Below, piece by piece: positions 11,301 to 20,718 of a stretch of 64,000 nucleotides of DNA (its first letter is position 1; every line of letters starts with the position of its first letter). The DNA lies in assembly GCA_965209015.1 (NCBI GenBank), contig OZ242367.1, positions 1,922,001 through 1,986,000 on the forward strand, written 5' to 3'. The notes under the pieces are model-generated. The model was not told the origin of the DNA. It made no database searches and was given only the letters and a program-made list of their open reading frames with translations. A program made the translations under genes and the position numbers. The stretch is from Bin80 sp965209015. GTDB lineage: Bacteria; Bacteroidota; Rhodothermia; Rhodothermales; Bin80.

Positions 11301-11366
11301 AAGGAGAATAAAGAATGCTGAGACAGCAACGGGACGATTCAGGCAGAAAGAGATTAATGTTTTCAT
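8316..11366 (-). pseudogene. RND efflux pump permease interrupted by an in-frame stop
   Basis: Together the two open parts make an AcrB/MexB-type permease of about 1016 codons. The first part (11366 to 9396, 656 residues) has the TM4 relay motif GMLVDNAIVVIENV at about 404-417 and ends in VET. The second part, in the same frame, resumes with LEQLLTVSDADLLIDL and continues through GGSVEVFQQS and GTVVLVGIVVNDAI to VPVLYSIVSR. A single TAA at 9396-9398 separates them inside the second periplasmic porter half. No frameshift is involved, so a one-base substitution or a sequencing error would explain it. The gene is 29 bases behind its adaptor gene. Without readthrough the product lacks TM8-12 and cannot pump. 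Confidence 0.85.
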
Positions 11367-11395
11367 ACCCGATCCGAAAGACCAACAATAAGGGT

Positions 11396-12670
11396 TTATT
11401 GGAGTCCGAGGACGACGATATTTGTCACTTCCACGGGGACATCATGCGCTAAAGCATAGTTTCCCGATACAATCAGCGAGTCGCCTGGCTCCACCACACT
11501 TGGGGGATCTCCGCCAATGATTTCCGTAAAATCTTCCGAACGTTCACCTACGTTCACATACATCCAGTAGGACCTTCCCCCTTTCACCAAAAAGACAACA
11601 TCTCTTCCCTGCCGAACAACGACCGCATCCGATGGAGCAATCATCCGATCCTCTAAACGATTCTTCTCCAGAGCCACATCTGCATATAAACCAGAGACTA
11701 ATCGTCCACCCGGATTCAAAAGGGCTACGGTGACTCTTCCAGATCCAGTTTTTGGATCAACATATGGATTAACAGCATGAACATAGCCTTGAAAAACTTC
11801 ATCACTGTAGCTGGGTACTACGACATTCGCAGTGACCCCGGGACGAATGTGAACCAAATCTCCCTCAAGTACATCTACGGACACCTTCATTCGCTGATCC
11901 TGAAGAAGAGTAAGAAGATGAACTCCAGTTCCAACATGCTGTCCCTCCTCAACTTGAAGATCCGCAACTCGACCTGCGAATGGAGCAACGACTTGGGTAC
12001 GCTCTAATTGCAGGCGTGCCTGCTCTACTTGTTGTTCACGCTGAGTCAAATTAGTATAGACAGCCGTGACGTTTTCGCGTTGATTTCCAGCCAGCACATC
12101 CATCGCCTCAAAGTGTCTACGAACATTGTTCAGTTCCGACTGTGTGATGGAGCCATCATCAAATGCGACCTTTGCGCGCGTCAGGCGAGACCTTGCCTCA
12201 GAAAGTTTCGTTGTATCCCCAGCGACGGGATCCCCTGCACTACTGAGTTTGACTGCATATTCCGCGCGTGCCTGCAGAAGAGCTGCTTCAGCCTCGGCGA
12301 GACGGATTCTGAGTTCCCGATCATCCAGGCGCATTAGAACCTGTCCTGATTCGACACGCTGTCCCTCTTCTACGGGGCGTTCAAGAATCAACCCTCCTAC
12401 CTGCGCACTTATTTTGGATTCTCGCCACGGGGCCAAATGTCCAGTAGCCTTGGCACGAAGTGGAAATTCTCTCCGTTCCAATACTAATACTTCAACAGGT
12501 GCCCGAGAGAGTTCCGGCTCCTCGAGAATCTGTCGATCACCATCAACATCTTCACCCACCACCGCTGGCCAAACTCCATAGAGAACCAAACCAATTGTGG
12601 AGAGGAGCAGAAGAATACCAAATATGTGCCAGAGGCGAACCCTGCGAAAAAAAGAGGATTGAATCGCCAT
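11396..12670 (-). CDS. RND efflux periplasmic adaptor (membrane fusion protein)
   Basis: A 424-residue HlyD/AcrA-type protein from ATG 12670, preceded by AGGA at a suitable distance; a GTG at 12715 would add 15 residues. An N-terminal membrane anchor (FGILLLLSTIGLVLYGVW) is followed by a lipoyl half (GHLAPWRESKISAQVGG), a coiled-coil hairpin (about 135-220), the second lipoyl half (VVAPFAGRVADLQVEEGQ), a beta-barrel and a membrane-proximal domain. It would link an inner-membrane RND pump to an outer-membrane channel. Its partner directly downstream carries a stop codon. No TolC-like gene is nearby. It is divergent from a second RND pump, sharing a short promoter region. Confidence 0.9.
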   Translation of the reverse strand: MAIQSSFFRRVRLWHIFGILLLLSTIGLVLYGVWPAVVGEDVDGDRQILEEPELSRAPVEVLVLERREFPLRAKATGHLAPWRESKISAQVGGLILERPVEEGQRVESGQVLMRLDDRELRIRLAEAEAALLQARAEYAVKLSSAGDPVAGDTTKLSEARSRLTRAKVAFDDGSITQSELNNVRRHFEAMDVLAGNQRENVTAVYTNLTQREQQVEQARLQLERTQVVAPFAGRVADLQVEEGQHVGTGVHLLTLLQDQRMKVSVDVLEGDLVHIRPGVTANVVVPSYSDEVFQGYVHAVNPYVDPKTGSGRVTVALLNPGGRLVSGLYADVALEKNRLEDRMIAPSDAVVVRQGRDVVFLVKGGRSYWMYVNVGERSEDFTEIIGGDPPSVVEPGDSLIVSGNYALAHDVPVEVTNIVVLGLQ

Positions 12671-12801
12671 GCGCGTCCTGAATGGTGACTGAGAATCCAG
12701 ATTCACTTCGTCCACAGACCAAAATATAGCCTGAGACTACACAAGAATCAGGAACGTACGATCATCTATAAAGTTGGTTCAACCGATTTGACGCTACTCT
12801 A

Positions 12802-15800
12802 ATGCTCAATAAAGGAGTCTCTGGACTTCTTAAACGACCGATTGCCGTACTCTCTTGGTCCATCGCCATTCTATTGGCTGGAATCTGGGCGGCACTTGAC
12901 ATTCCAATTGAGTATTCACCGAACACGGAACTCCCCCGAGTTCGTATTTCTGCATCATGGCCGGGGGCCTCTCCCAGACAGGTTGAGCGCTATGTCACCG
13001 CCCCGATTGAGCGTGAGATCCAAATCGTTCCCGGCATTTCTGAGATCAACAGCCTATCCTCAGAGGGACATTCCCATATCCAAATCCAAGTTGACCCAGA
13101 GATTGACCTGAGTACCTTCAGCACTCAGATCGGAGAAAACCTGACCCTCCTTCGTGACCGGCTGCCAGAGAATGTTTCGCCCCGTTTGACAAAAGAAATT
13201 CCAGAAGTTTTTCGGGATGTCCAAGGATTTATGACGCTTCGGCTGATTGGCCCCTACAAGCCCGACTCACTTCGGAAAATTGCAGATGAACTACTGAAAC
13301 CCAAGTTTGAAAGTCTGCCTGGAATTGATTTAGTTGAAGTGACTGGTGGCAGTGAGCGTGAACTGCTGATTGCATTAGAGCCAGACCGGTTGGATGCTTA
13401 TGGAATAGAGTATGGTGATGTGATCTGGGAAATTGGCTCAGCGCTACGCGATCATGTCTTTGGTCGATTGGATGCACATGGTAGAGGGCATCTAATGATC
13501 AATAAGCCAGAACTTGACCTAAATCGACTTTCATCCATCATTGTCAGTCAAAGCACATCAGGGGAGCTTCCCATCCGTCTTGACGATGTTGCCAGCCTAA
13601 AATTAGGTCAAGCTCCTCGACAAAGTATCCGCCGGATTGATGGACATAATGCCGTTGCTCTTGATCTGGAACGCACTCGCGGATCCCATATTCTAGACGT
13701 TGCAGAAGCCACCTATGATCGGATCCATGAGATCCAGTCCTCTCTTCCAGAGAATACAAGACTTCTAGTTGTTCTGGATCGTACGGAGGATGTCCGCGAA
13801 TTGCTGGATGATCTGACCTTGCGCGGGGGAATTGGACTCCTCTTGGTGATTCTGGTTTTAGTATTTATGCTCAAAAGCGTTCGTGCCACGATCATTGTGC
13901 TGTTCAGTGTTAGCGTAGCCCTTGCGCCCGCACTTGCACTCTTTCGGTTCTTTGACCTTTCGCTGAATATCATCACACTTGCCGGACTGGTGTTGGTGTT
14001 TGGACTTCTTGTAGATAATAGCGTGGTCGTTGTGGAGCAACTCCTTATGCAACAAAACAAACTCCGCGGCCGGGGAATGAGCCAACTTGAATTATATACC
14101 GCTCGCACCCTTGAAGCCATGCGAGCGGTCTGGCTACCTCTGTTGGGCGGTACATTAAGCACCATGGCGGTCATGCTTCCACTTGTATATCTGAGTGGAG
14201 ATCTGCGCGATTTATTTTTACCCTTTGGGGTTCTGGTCAGTCTTACCCTATTGATTTCATTGATCAGCGCAGTGACCTTTGTACCCGTCGTTGTACGTTT
14301 TCTGCCTTCAAAAATTGAAAAATCCCAATGGACATGGCTCCGACGTTCCATTGCTGTCCCCTATGCTCTGGTTGTTCGTTTCCCGAAAATAGCACTACTG
14401 ATGCTAATACTCATTCTTGGCACCCCGCTCTGGAAACTTCCTGCGGAGATAAATCAGCCTCGCGAGGGATGGTCTGGTGAGATTCAGGAACGCTTTGCAC
14501 ATATGTACAACGTTTCTGTAGGATCTATTTTTGTTCAAGATGTTAGAGAATATCTTGATCCTCTAACGGGTGGAGTACTGAGACCATTCTTCCGAAATGT
14601 ATCATTCTACAAGCCCTGGAGCTATCCCGAACGACAAAGCATTTATGTTCGCTTGGGGTTCCCCAAGGGAAATACGATTGAACGCAGTGATTCACTTATT
14701 GCGACATTTGAGCAAACTGCATTGGCAGAGGAGAGCGTCTATCAAACCGATGTACGGATCAGCGAGGGAGTTGCGCTACTAAACATTGAATTCAAGAAAG
14801 GCTCCTTAAGGACTCCAGGTCCTCACATTCTTCAACGAAAACTGGTTGGACAGGCAATTTTACTTGGGGGAATGTCTGTATCTGTGGGAGAGATTATCCC
14901 GCAAACAGGTTATTACAGCGGTGGTGGTAGTGGAATGAGTGGTGCGAGTGTACGCTTTTACGGACCTAATTACGAGGACCTGGATGCTTTGGTTCACCGG
15001 TTTGGTGAGTCTATCTCTCGTCAAAGTCGACGAGTTCATAGTATTGATTACAACGCTACACGAAATACCTGGATACAAAATCAGGCTCGCCAGGTATTAC
15101 AGTTTGACTGGACGGCAGATGCGACGGCCCGAACCGGCGTTCAGGCTTACTGGCTGAATCATCGCTTACGTCCCTACTTTGATACAACTCATCCTCGCTG
15201 GCGGGCGGACATCGCTGGAGACTCACGAGTTCCGATCCGCTTGATCATTAACGAAGCATCAACCCTTGATATTGATCGAATTATCCAACGCCCTCTCATC
15301 GTCAATGACAGTTCTATGTTTCGGCTTGCCGGTCTGGCAGACTATAAAATTGTTGAGATGGCGGCCGAGATTGAACGGGAGAATCAACAATATGTCCGGC
15401 GGATCAATGTGGACTATCGTGGCCCATTTAAAATGAGAACAGAGTTCATGGAGCGTGCAGTTGACTCATTCTCGGTCCCCCCTGGGTATCAAGTGGAAAC
15501 TGGATATTCATTCTTTTTTACTGAGGAGACAAAGCGTGCATTCGGCTGGGTATTTGGGGCAACCATCCTACTGGTATTTCTGGTCACTGCTTCCATATTT
15601 GAGTCTTGGCGCCTCCCTTTGGTCGTCATGCTTAGCGTTCCACTCGCGGCAGTAGGTGTCTGCATCGGCTTCCTATTTACTGGTGTTAGCTTCGTAGAGG
15701 GTGCATTTATTGGGATGGTTCTATTAATTGGAATTGCGGTAAACGATAGTATTCTCTTGACGGATCGCTTTAGGCAATTACAGGTTGCACGGCCTTATGG

Positions 15801-16035
15801 CAAGCCATCTCTTCTTGCGCGTCTGGCAGTTCGAGAGCGATTGCGGCCGATGTGGACCACAACATTGACAAGTAGCGTGGCAATGCTACCCCTGATGGTC
15901 TTCCCGAATTATGATGATTTCTGGGTTGGGCTGGCTGTCACGGTTACCGCGGGACTTCTATCTTCCACTCTGTTAGCACCTCTGGCATCAGTTGCCATGC
16001 TATCACTCTTCAAGCCCAAGAGCGCCTTGAAATAG
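12802..16035 (+). CDS. RND efflux permease, HAE/AcrB-type
   Basis: A full-length 1077-residue inner-membrane pump starting at ATG 12802. It has the standard N-terminal helix followed by a PRVRISASWPGASPRQVE porter segment, the TM4 motif FGLLVDNSVVVVEQ at about 399-412, a large second periplasmic half, and a C-terminal membrane block with IGIAVNDSILLTDR and TTTLTSSVAMLPLM. The TM4 Asp of the proton relay is present. It has no adaptor gene of its own on this strand, and the divergent adaptor at 11396-12670 may serve it. This is more interesting because the neighbouring pump is interrupted. Substrate is unknown. Confidence 0.92.
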   Translation: MLNKGVSGLLKRPIAVLSWSIAILLAGIWAALDIPIEYSPNTELPRVRISASWPGASPRQVERYVTAPIEREIQIVPGISEINSLSSEGHSHIQIQVDPEIDLSTFSTQIGENLTLLRDRLPENVSPRLTKEIPEVFRDVQGFMTLRLIGPYKPDSLRKIADELLKPKFESLPGIDLVEVTGGSERELLIALEPDRLDAYGIEYGDVIWEIGSALRDHVFGRLDAHGRGHLMINKPELDLNRLSSIIVSQSTSGELPIRLDDVASLKLGQAPRQSIRRIDGHNAVALDLERTRGSHILDVAEATYDRIHEIQSSLPENTRLLVVLDRTEDVRELLDDLTLRGGIGLLLVILVLVFMLKSVRATIIVLFSVSVALAPALALFRFFDLSLNIITLAGLVLVFGLLVDNSVVVVEQLLMQQNKLRGRGMSQLELYTARTLEAMRAVWLPLLGGTLSTMAVMLPLVYLSGDLRDLFLPFGVLVSLTLLISLISAVTFVPVVVRFLPSKIEKSQWTWLRRSIAVPYALVVRFPKIALLMLILILGTPLWKLPAEINQPREGWSGEIQERFAHMYNVSVGSIFVQDVREYLDPLTGGVLRPFFRNVSFYKPWSYPERQSIYVRLGFPKGNTIERSDSLIATFEQTALAEESVYQTDVRISEGVALLNIEFKKGSLRTPGPHILQRKLVGQAILLGGMSVSVGEIIPQTGYYSGGGSGMSGASVRFYGPNYEDLDALVHRFGESISRQSRRVHSIDYNATRNTWIQNQARQVLQFDWTADATARTGVQAYWLNHRLRPYFDTTHPRWRADIAGDSRVPIRLIINEASTLDIDRIIQRPLIVNDSSMFRLAGLADYKIVEMAAEIERENQQYVRRINVDYRGPFKMRTEFMERAVDSFSVPPGYQVETGYSFFFTEETKRAFGWVFGATILLVFLVTASIFESWRLPLVVMLSVPLAAVGVCIGFLFTGVSFVEGAFIGMVLLIGIAVNDSILLTDRFRQLQVARPYGKPSLLARLAVRERLRPMWTTTLTSSVAMLPLMVFPNYDDFWVGLAVTVTAGLLSSTLLAPLASVAMLSLFKPKSALK

Positions 16036-16246
16036 CTGATCTGATATGGATGTCTCAAGGAGCCCTCTCCTTTGCGGGTTGATGGAGTTGTAAGTCAATA
16101 AGCACTCAAGAGAAAATGGGATCTTCGTTCAAATATAGAAATAAAGTATCTTTCCAATCAAAAACTCTACTGATAAGCTTTGATCATCCTCAACGCTCAG
16201 ACAAGGGAGATCATGAGAACCCGCAAGATGACTGAATCCTATCTAA

Positions 16247-17626
16247 TCAACTAGTATAGATTGAACGACCGGAATTTTCCATTTTATGATATTTCTGAGC
16301 AATCTTCAGTGCCATTTCAAGAGATTGGCTCACGTTTAAGCGAGGATCAACCGTAGAGTGGTAGCGCAAATTGAGATCTTCTTCCTCTACCCCACTGACA
16401 CCTCCTATACATTCAGTTACATCTTCTCCTGTCAATTCAAAATGAACTCCTCCTAAAATGGTCTTCATCCGTAGATGTATGTCAATGACCGCTTCCAACT
16501 CAGCCAAAATACTGGAGAATTTCCGCGTCTTTATCCCACTGGATGAAGTTTCTGTATTCCCATGCATCGGATCACAGCACCATAACACATTGATCCCCCC
16601 TCGTTGGATTGCTTCAATCAGAGGAGGCAAGAAATTTTCGACCTGATCAATTCCCATTCGAGTAATGATGGTCAGTCGTCCAGCATCGTTGAGGGGGTTC
16701 AGAATGCGAACGAGTGGCAACAAGTCACTTGGAGCGATGTCAGAACTGACTTTTATCCCTATAGGATTACGGATTCCACGCATATACTCAATATGAGCAC
16801 TATCCTCAAAAAGTGTTCGTTTCCCGATCCACGGTAAATGAGTGGAAGAGTTATACATTGCGTTGGCATGGACAACTTCTCTGGTAAATGCCTCCTCATA
16901 GGGAAGATGGAGTGCCTCGTGGCTCGTAAAGAAGGTCACTCTCCCAAGTCCACCAATTGGATGATTCGTCACGGTTTTAGCGAAATCAAGCGCCTCTCGA
17001 ATTTTATGAATGATTTCTTGGTACCTTTTCACCGACGAACTCTGTTGTGCAAAGCCAAGGCTCCAATTTGCTGCATTATGCAGATCGGCAAACCCAGCAT
17101 CTGCCAATGCACGGACTAAATTGAGTTGAGCTGCAGAACAATAATAGGACTGCATGAGACGCTGCGGGTCAGGAATTCGAGACTCAGCAGTAAATTCGGG
17201 TGCATTGACGCTATCACCACGATAGGAAGGGAGGGATACTCCATCTCGAGATTCAAACGGATCACTTCTAGGTTTTGCATATTGTCCAGCAAAGCGTCCG
17301 ACCCGTACAACTGGCATTTGGAGTCCATAAATCAAAACGACACTCATCTGAAGTAAGATCTTCAGACGATTCTTGATGAAAACCACATTACAATCATCAA
17401 AGCTCTCTGCACAATCTCCACCTTGCAAGAGAAACCTACGTCCAGCCGCGGCTTCAGCGAGTTGCGTTCGTAAAGCTTCAATCTCCCAAGAAGTAACGAG
17501 AGGGGGAAGTTTTTTGAGTTGGTTGAGGATTGATTCAAGATGTGGTTTATCCTCGTAAGCGACCTGCTGAACTGCTTTTTTCTTACGCCAAGACCCAGGA
17601 GTCCAATCGGAAACTGAGTTTCCCAT
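16247..17626 (-). CDS. Class II 3-deoxy-7-phosphoheptulonate (DAHP) synthase
   Basis: A 459-residue protein from ATG 17626. It condenses phosphoenolpyruvate and erythrose 4-phosphate in the first step of the shikimate pathway. Class II (plant/AroH type) hallmarks are visible: RRFLLQGGDCAESF with the metal-binding Cys, VVRVGRFAGQYAKPRSDP, GFADLHNAANWSLGF, FFTSHEALHLPYEEAFTR, WIGKRTLFEDSAHIEY and CCDPMHGNTE. The length fits the family. It is a single gene with no other shikimate genes in the window, so its regulation is not evident here. Confidence 0.95.
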   Translation of the reverse strand: MGNSVSDWTPGSWRKKKAVQQVAYEDKPHLESILNQLKKLPPLVTSWEIEALRTQLAEAAAGRRFLLQGGDCAESFDDCNVVFIKNRLKILLQMSVVLIYGLQMPVVRVGRFAGQYAKPRSDPFESRDGVSLPSYRGDSVNAPEFTAESRIPDPQRLMQSYYCSAAQLNLVRALADAGFADLHNAANWSLGFAQQSSSVKRYQEIIHKIREALDFAKTVTNHPIGGLGRVTFFTSHEALHLPYEEAFTREVVHANAMYNSSTHLPWIGKRTLFEDSAHIEYMRGIRNPIGIKVSSDIAPSDLLPLVRILNPLNDAGRLTIITRMGIDQVENFLPPLIEAIQRGGINVLWCCDPMHGNTETSSSGIKTRKFSSILAELEAVIDIHLRMKTILGGVHFELTGEDVTECIGGVSGVEEEDLNLRYHSTVDPRLNVSQSLEMALKIAQKYHKMENSGRSIYTS

Positions 17627-17742
17627 TTCTAAATTGATTATTTAACCATCCAACGAATACCCCTCTATCAACGTTTCTGTGGCGAATTCATTATGTATTT
17701 TGAAAGTGGATATTCAGAGCATTGTCTGGTTTCGGAAGCCCA

Positions 17743-18105
17743 TTACTGAATGCGAACGGAACGATGTCGTGCGCGCATTCGCTCACGTTGCTCACGGATT
17801 TGTCGCTCAACCGCTTCCAGGGCTTCACTCACCGCAGAACGGACAGAATCCTGAGTGCAGGTGGCTGCAATATTTGCGGGCTTACAATATACGACCATGC
17901 GCGCTCGGTACTCTGCCCGCTTGTTGGCACCACTCACACACTCCAAAGCAACCGAGGCCCCCGATATGTCTCGATGACCATGAGCTAATTTATGTAGCCT
18001 AGCTTCAATGGTATTTTTTTCGCGCTGACCGAGTGTTGCATTCTCAACATAGTATTCAATGGCGAACTTGGGTGATGGGGAGTGATTGTCTGTAAAGGGA
18101 GCCAT
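17743..18105 (-). CDS. HPF/RaiA-like ribosome hibernation factor (S30AE-type)
   Basis: A 120-residue protein whose body resembles short hibernation-promoting factors: FAIEYYVENATLGQREKNTIEARLHKL as the first strand-helix unit, two further beta strands (ASVALECVS and AEYRARMVVYC), and a long basic C-terminal helix rich in Arg (REQRERMRARHR). HPF-family proteins bind the 30S decoding region in slow growth. Divergence is high, so another small beta-alpha-beta RNA-binding protein is possible. It ends about 115 bases upstream of the DAHP synthase gene, in the same direction as its neighbours. Confidence 0.6.
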   Translation of the reverse strand: MAPFTDNHSPSPKFAIEYYVENATLGQREKNTIEARLHKLAHGHRDISGASVALECVSGANKRAEYRARMVVYCKPANIAATCTQDSVRSAVSEALEAVERQIREQRERMRARHRSVRIQ

Positions 18106-18133
18106 GTGATTGGTTTGATGGTTTAAGTATAAT

Positions 18134-19648
18134 CTAAGTTAAATCTCCGTAAATTGGACAATATTTTTCACGCACATAATCCAGCCAGGGGCCTGCACTC
18201 ACCGAACCCATCGTCAGCCATTCAATGATTTCGTTTGCGGACAGTCTACGTCCCCAGTGATAGATATTCGTCTGTAACCATTCACGAAGAAGTGTGAACT
18301 CTCCTCTTGCAATCTGTCCGTCTAGATCCTTGAGGGTGGACTTTGCACATGCAAAAATTTGGGCAGACATCAGGTTCCCAAGGGTATAGGTGGGAAAATA
18401 TCCGATTGCACCAAGAGCCCAATGTATGTCCTGAAGAGCTCCATCGGTATCACTCTTGGGCTGAATACCAAAAAACTCTTCCATCTTATCGTTCCACAGC
18501 TCTGGCAGTTGCCGAACTGATATCTTTTCCTCAATGAGCATAAGTTCCAACTCAAATCTCAGCATAATATGCAAATTGTACGTCACTTCATCTGCCTCAA
18601 CCCGAATTGCAGATGGTCTGACTCGATTGATTGCTTGATAGAATGCCCGTAGTGAAACCCCTCCTAACTGCCTCTGAAATTGCCGTTGCAGATCACCATA
18701 GTAACGCGTCCAAAATGCTTCACTTCGCCCGACCTGATTTTCCCAGAGTCTGGACTGTGATTCATGGATTCCCAGTGATGTGCCTTGGGCTAAGAAAGTC
18801 CCTTCAAGTTTTGGATCAATTCCTTGTTCATACATGCCATGCCCTGCTTCATGGAGAGAACTGAAGAGACCGGACATCACGTTATGTTGATGAATCCTGG
18901 TCGTTAAACGAACGTCATTGGTAGAGAATGCGGTGCTGAATGGATGAACAGATCTGTCTTGGCGTCCACGTTGAAAATCAAATCCAATATCATGGAGAAT
19001 CCTCATGCCAAACTCCCACTGATCATTCTTATCATAGGACTGGCTAAGGAAGGAATCATCAGGTTGCCGAGAGCCTTTGATCATGCGTACGATTGGCGTC
19101 AGGGACTGGCGCAAATCTTTAAAGATTGATCGGACCTGAGCAGTGGTAAACTCCGGCTCATATTCGTCCAAGAGTGCATCATACGGGTGTTCTGAATACC
19201 CAATCGACTCTGATTTTTCAATACAGAGTCCTATGATTCTCTCCAAATCATTTGCAAATAGACCAAAGTTGTTTTCGTTAAATGCTTTCGCCCAAGAGCC
19301 TTTTGCCTTGGATGTCGTCTGGGCAATCTTACCCACCAATTCGGGAGATAATTTGCGAGCACGCGAATAATCTCGTTCGGTAACTCTTACCAGACTTGCC
19401 TCAAATCTCATAGGATCCCCCACCGTTCCTTGTAGACGCTCTAGTAACTCACCCGTTCGGTCCCGAATAAAGATCTCATGTGATGTTGAGTAAAGTGTTG
19501 CAATCTGCCGTCCCCTTGACTCCATTGCCTTTTCAGGCATATAGGTCTCTTGATCCCATTCCATCAATGAAGCAGCCGCACGAAGATCACATACCGTGCG
19601 TACAATTTTTAGTAATTCTTCAAATTCAGATCCAAACTTTGAATCCAT
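18134..19648 (-). CDS. Carboxypeptidase Taq family metallopeptidase (M32)
   Basis: A 504-residue zinc carboxypeptidase of family M32, which removes C-terminal residues from peptides in the cytoplasm. The HExxH zinc site is HEAGH at 266-270, preceded by the family motif HPFSTAFSTNDVRLTTR at 235-251 and followed by GTSLGIHESQSRLWEN with the third zinc ligand. RPSAIRVEADEVTYNLHIMLRFELE is also family-typical. Length and motif order match full-length enzymes. It is followed, 28 bases on, by the HPF-like gene in the same direction. Confidence 0.95.
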   Translation of the reverse strand: MDSKFGSEFEELLKIVRTVCDLRAAASLMEWDQETYMPEKAMESRGRQIATLYSTSHEIFIRDRTGELLERLQGTVGDPMRFEASLVRVTERDYSRARKLSPELVGKIAQTTSKAKGSWAKAFNENNFGLFANDLERIIGLCIEKSESIGYSEHPYDALLDEYEPEFTTAQVRSIFKDLRQSLTPIVRMIKGSRQPDDSFLSQSYDKNDQWEFGMRILHDIGFDFQRGRQDRSVHPFSTAFSTNDVRLTTRIHQHNVMSGLFSSLHEAGHGMYEQGIDPKLEGTFLAQGTSLGIHESQSRLWENQVGRSEAFWTRYYGDLQRQFQRQLGGVSLRAFYQAINRVRPSAIRVEADEVTYNLHIMLRFELELMLIEEKISVRQLPELWNDKMEEFFGIQPKSDTDGALQDIHWALGAIGYFPTYTLGNLMSAQIFACAKSTLKDLDGQIARGEFTLLREWLQTNIYHWGRRLSANEIIEWLTMGSVSAGPWLDYVREKYCPIYGDLT

Positions 19649-19873
19649 AAAGATAATTTTTACAGGGTCAAAGAATATTCAATGATGATACAATCTGAAT
19701 GGATCCCGGCGACTTCAAGTGTTCTTGCTCAGCGAAAAGATTCAAAATAACCAGTACCCATTGGGATAGAGACACCTACCAATGCTTGAGTTAACGTACT
19801 TGGCAAGATTAGGTGGGAGGCATTCATGAAATTCAGAAACCACTATACTTGCTAAGCGTGAAAGGGGCATTTC

Positions 19874-19949
19874 GCCAACGTAGCTCAGTTGGTAGAGCAG
19901 CTCACTCGTAATGAGCAGGTCGCCGGTTCAAGTCCGGCCGTTGGCTCCA
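19874..19949 (+). tRNA. tRNA-Thr (anticodon CGT), CCA encoded
   Basis: A complete cloverleaf. The acceptor stem is GCCAACG with CGTTGGC at 19939-19945, the discriminator is T and CCA is encoded at 19947-19949. The D-arm is AGCTCAGTTGGTAGAGC. The anticodon stem is GCTCA/TGAGC around loop CTCGTAA, placing anticodon CGT at 19907-19909, which reads ACG codons. The T-arm contains GGTTCAAGTCC. It is isolated between protein genes. Confidence 0.97.
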
Positions 19950-20147
19950 TTTCCGTGGAAAATTTGCACACACATCTGACAATAGGGTGTAACATACAAA
20001 TCGTATTGCAATATCTTCGCTTTTTGTTGGGCGTTTTCATTTATTCCCAATCCTGCAAATTCTTATTTTCTTGACCATCAAATGGGTTCACTGGCTTCTA
20101 TGTATATGTTCATCCTCACTACCATATAAAGCGTTTCAAAGACCAAA

Positions 20148-20714
20148 TTATTTTGAAATAACACCAGACCATCCTAGCAGATGTTTTTTGCTGGCAGCTT
20201 GGATCGCCGGTCCGAATATATCTCGAGACCCAGTCTCATTTTCAAGAATGGAAATCATAGATGAGATTTTCCATTGGCCATTTTGCCTGACAAATTCGTA
20301 ATTATACATCCCGCTTAATTGCCAAATTTCTTCCCCCATCCAGTGGAAGGCTACAACGTCTGCTGTGGCTGTTGCAATGACGTCATGTAACGTGACTTTG
20401 ATATTAGATATTGCGTGAGGTATTTGATCAAATCCAGGGAGTACAGAGGCCCATTCGGCCATCAATTCCAACGGTTCCCGAATAGCAGATGGTTTTCCGT
20501 TCAATGAAGAATAGTCAAGGACGAACGTATCCTTAAATAGCCTTGAGAGTACATTAAATTCTCTTTGATCCACGAAATTTCCCACTGATTCAACGATACT
20601 TACGATTGCCGCTTGGTCTGCTTTTGGAACTCTCATTCTGGCCTGTATTTGTGGAATATAGATTCTCACTATGCTTTGGTGTGTCACTCCCACATAATTA
20701 TGGATAGCACCCAT
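20148..20714 (-). CDS. SnoaL/NTF2-like protein
   Basis: About 188 residues from ATG 20714, four bases after the upstream hydrolase stop; an ATG at 20747 inside that gene would add 11 residues. The core shows the SnoaL_4/NTF2 pattern: IVESVGNFVDQREFNVLSRLF helix, a TFVLDYSSLNG strand, a TATADVVAFHWMG strand and a YNYEFVRQNGQWKISSM C-terminal strand pair. There is no signal peptide. The gene is coupled to an alpha/beta hydrolase, which suggests a shared small-molecule pathway, but the substrate is unknown. Confidence 0.72.
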   Translation of the reverse strand: MGAIHNYVGVTHQSIVRIYIPQIQARMRVPKADQAAIVSIVESVGNFVDQREFNVLSRLFKDTFVLDYSSLNGKPSAIREPLELMAEWASVLPGFDQIPHAISNIKVTLHDVIATATADVVAFHWMGEEIWQLSGMYNYEFVRQNGQWKISSMISILENETGSRDIFGPAIQAASKKHLLGWSGVISK

Positions 20715-20718
20715 AAGT

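Noticed and set aside
16057..16072. AAGGAG/CTCCTT hairpin after the intact RND gene
   Set aside because: A 6-base stem with no T-run behind it; too weak to call a terminator.
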